In this document: piece by piece, positions 62,616-64,000 of the stretch
How positions within the stretch are numbered: position 1 is the first letter of the stretch
Layout of the letters: the number at the start of each line of letters is the position of its first letter
Assembly (NCBI RefSeq): GCF_900103985.1
Contig: NZ_FNIE01000002.1
Location: forward strand, 1 to 64,000
Reading direction: 5' to 3'
Origin: Actinacidiphila guanduensis
Lineage (GTDB): Bacteria > Actinomycetota > Actinomycetes > Streptomycetales > Streptomycetaceae
Length of the DNA: 64,000 nucleotides
Made by a program: the position numbers and the translations under genes
The notes under the pieces: generated by a model
Told to the model about the DNA's origin: nothing
The model's input: only the letters and a program-made list of their open reading frames with translations
Database searches by the model: none

Positions 62616-64000
62616 TCAAGGTGAGGTGCGGGCGGAGGGGAGGACGATGCGGAAGGTGGAGCCGCGGTGGGGGGCCGTGTCGAGTTCGACCGTGCCGTGG
62701 TGGGCGGCGACGAGCGCCGAGGCGATGGAGAGACCGAGCCCCGCGCCACCCCCCTTGCCGCGGAAGCGCGACGCGTCGACCCGGTAGAACCGTTCGAAGA
62801 CCCGCGCGGCTTGGTCGGGCGCGAGGCCGGGCCCCTGGTCGGCGACCTCGAGGACGCCGTGGCCCGCGCGCGTGCCGACACCGATCCGCACCGGACTGCC
62901 CGGCGGGGTGTGGGCGACCGCGTTGCCCACGAGGTTCGCCACCACCTGCCGCAGCCGCGCCTCGTCGCCGAGAACGGGCGCCGGGCCCGGCGCGGTGCCG
63001 GGGCCGCTGAGCCCGGTGAGGGTGACCGTGCGCGCGGGGTCGAGCGCGGTGGTGTCGTGCAGCGCGTCCACCGCGAGCGTGCGCAGGTCCATCGGGGCGA
63101 GCTGCAGCGGCCGCTGCTCGTCCATCCGCACCAGCGTCAGCAGGTCCTCCACCAGCCCGCCGAGCCGTACGGCCTCGCTCTCGATCCGCGCCATCGTCCG
63201 CTTCACGTCGGCCTCGTCGGGAAGCGCCCCCATCCGGTACAGCTCGGCGAAGCCGCGGATGCCCGCCAGCGGCGTACGCAGCTCGTGCCCGGCGTCGGCG
63301 ACGAACCGCCGCATCCGCTCCTCGGAGGCCGCCCGCGCGGCGAACGCCGACTCGATCTGCGCGAGCATCCCGTTGAGCGCGGCCGACAGCCGCCCGACCT
63401 CGGTGTGCGGCGAGGCGTCGGGCATCCGGTGCGACAGCCGCTGCCCCGCGGATATCTCGGCCGCCGTGGCCTCGATCCGCCGCAGCGGCCGCAGCCCGGC
63501 CCGTACGGCGAACCACCCGGCCAGGCCGAGCAGGGCGGCGACCACCGCGCCGATGATCCAGAAGGCCCGGCTCAGCCGGCTGGTCGTGGTGGAGACGTCG
63601 TCGAGCGAGGTGGCGACCACGACGCCGGCCGGCAGGTCCGCCGCCGGGGTGCCGTCGCGGGTGACGGCGGCGCCCGGCTGGGGCGTGACGGGCACGATCA
63701 GCACCCGCCAGCGGCCCCCGCCGTGGTCGCTGCCGACGTCGAAGGGCTTGTCCATCCGGGCCCGCAGCTCGGCGGCGTCCATCCGCGGCCACAGCGGCCG
63801 CGGGTCGTCGGCGGCCACCGGCAGCCGGAACTGCTCGGCGAGGCGGCCGTCCGCGCCGGCGAAGGCCACGACGAACTGGCTCGGCAGCCACGGCCGGGCG
63901 CCGCCGGAGCGGTCGCCGCCGGGCGTCCCCGGTCCGGGTGGCAGGTAGCGCTGCGCGGGCACCCCGTCCGTGCCGAGCCGCCGCGCCAACGGGTCGCCGT
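62616..64000 (-). CDS. HAMP-domain sensor histidine kinase (5' end outside window)
   Basis: The visible 461 codons lack the N-terminus. They contain an extracytoplasmic sensor region, a transmembrane helix (FWIIGAVVAALLGLAGWFAV), a HAMP domain (RAGLRPLRRIEATAAEISAG), the HisKA H-box (DAGHELRTPLAGIRGFAEL) and an HATPase domain with N-box (VANLVGNAVAHTPPGSP), G1 (VADQGPGLAPD) and G2 (GLGLSIASALVAAHHG). It is a membrane kinase of the OmpR-partner type; the response regulator should lie just beyond the right edge. No ligand can be inferred. Confidence 0.93.
   Translation of the reverse strand, partial: GDPLARRLGTDGVPAQRYLPPGPGTPGGDRSGGARPWLPSQFVVAFAGADGRLAEQFRLPVAADDPRPLWPRMDAAELRARMDKPFDVGSDHGGGRWRVLIVPVTPQPGAAVTRDGTPAADLPAGVVVATSLDDVSTTTSRLSRAFWIIGAVVAALLGLAGWFAVRAGLRPLRRIEATAAEISAGQRLSHRMPDASPHTEVGRLSAALNGMLAQIESAFAARAASEERMRRFVADAGHELRTPLAGIRGFAELYRMGALPDEADVKRTMARIESEAVRLGGLVEDLLTLVRMDEQRPLQLAPMDLRTLAVDALHDTTALDPARTVTLTGLSGPGTAPGPAPVLGDEARLRQVVANLVGNAVAHTPPGSPVRIGVGTRAGHGVLEVADQGPGLAPDQAARVFERFYRVDASRFRGKGGGAGLGLSIASALVAAHHGTVELDTAPHRGSTFRIVLPSARTSP

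Overview
The window is very GC-rich, uses GTG/TTG starts freely, and carries SARP, PucR-like, LuxR, LacI and TetR regulators, Tat-type and lipoprotein exporters, a DUF4232 lipoprotein, a TerD-vWA protein, a sedolisin and sugar ABC importers with no ATPase gene of their own. Together these point to Streptomyces or a close Streptomycetaceae relative, probably a chromosomal segment. I see no rRNA, tRNA, CRISPR array, transposase or integrase.

Layout. 1-8315 is a glycoside uptake locus: a secreted glycosidase-like protein (cut by the window edge), two permeases, a binding lipoprotein, a LacI regulator and a GH2 glycosidase. Matching LacI-type operators precede the importer operon and the GH2 gene. 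8643-19220 holds an alpha/beta hydrolase, a SARP-like regulator with a repeat insertion, an atypical SDR, an FAH-family hydrolase with a YdiJ-like FAD/Fe-S dehydrogenase, and a LuxR regulator. 19404-26502 is the most interesting block: a tight five-gene operon of two unknown proteins, an AAA+ ATPase (frameshifted here), an LCAT-like alpha/beta hydrolase and a TPR-CHAT protease, possibly a protease-gated defence or conflict system. 26774-32033 holds a UvrA2/DrrC-like ATPase with its TetR gene, and a divergent SDR/TetR pair with palindromic operators.

32604-47765 is rich in cell-envelope and secreted functions: a PGRP-type amidase, a GT-C-like membrane protein, a GH25 muramidase, a sedolisin, an anchored deacetylase-like protein and a class A PBP whose transpeptidase motifs are all degenerate. 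Interspersed are two aldo/keto reductases sharing a 32-bp upstream element, a truncated PknG-like kinase fused out of context to a serine hydrolase gene, and a universal stress protein. 47869-55360 holds an ArsB/NhaD-type transporter, a PucR-like regulator with two HTH motifs, a zinc-ribbon protein and glpF-glpK. 55460-64000 holds a DUF4232 lipoprotein, a frameshifted TerD-vWA gene, a perfect 24-bp parS-like palindrome, an acidic protein, a PemK/MazF-like protein, a third aldo/keto reductase, a holin-superfamily/DUF3618 pair and a partial sensor kinase.

Intergenic DNA is unusual. Six gaps carry a dispersed repeat family (core GCGCAGTTCCCCGCGCCCC). Four gene ends carry 10-11-bp tandem arrays, three of them next to strong terminator hairpins. 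Two protein-coding genes carry in-frame minisatellites. Two genes carry single-base frameshifts and one carries an apparent deletion junction, so genuine decay and sequencing error both need to be considered.
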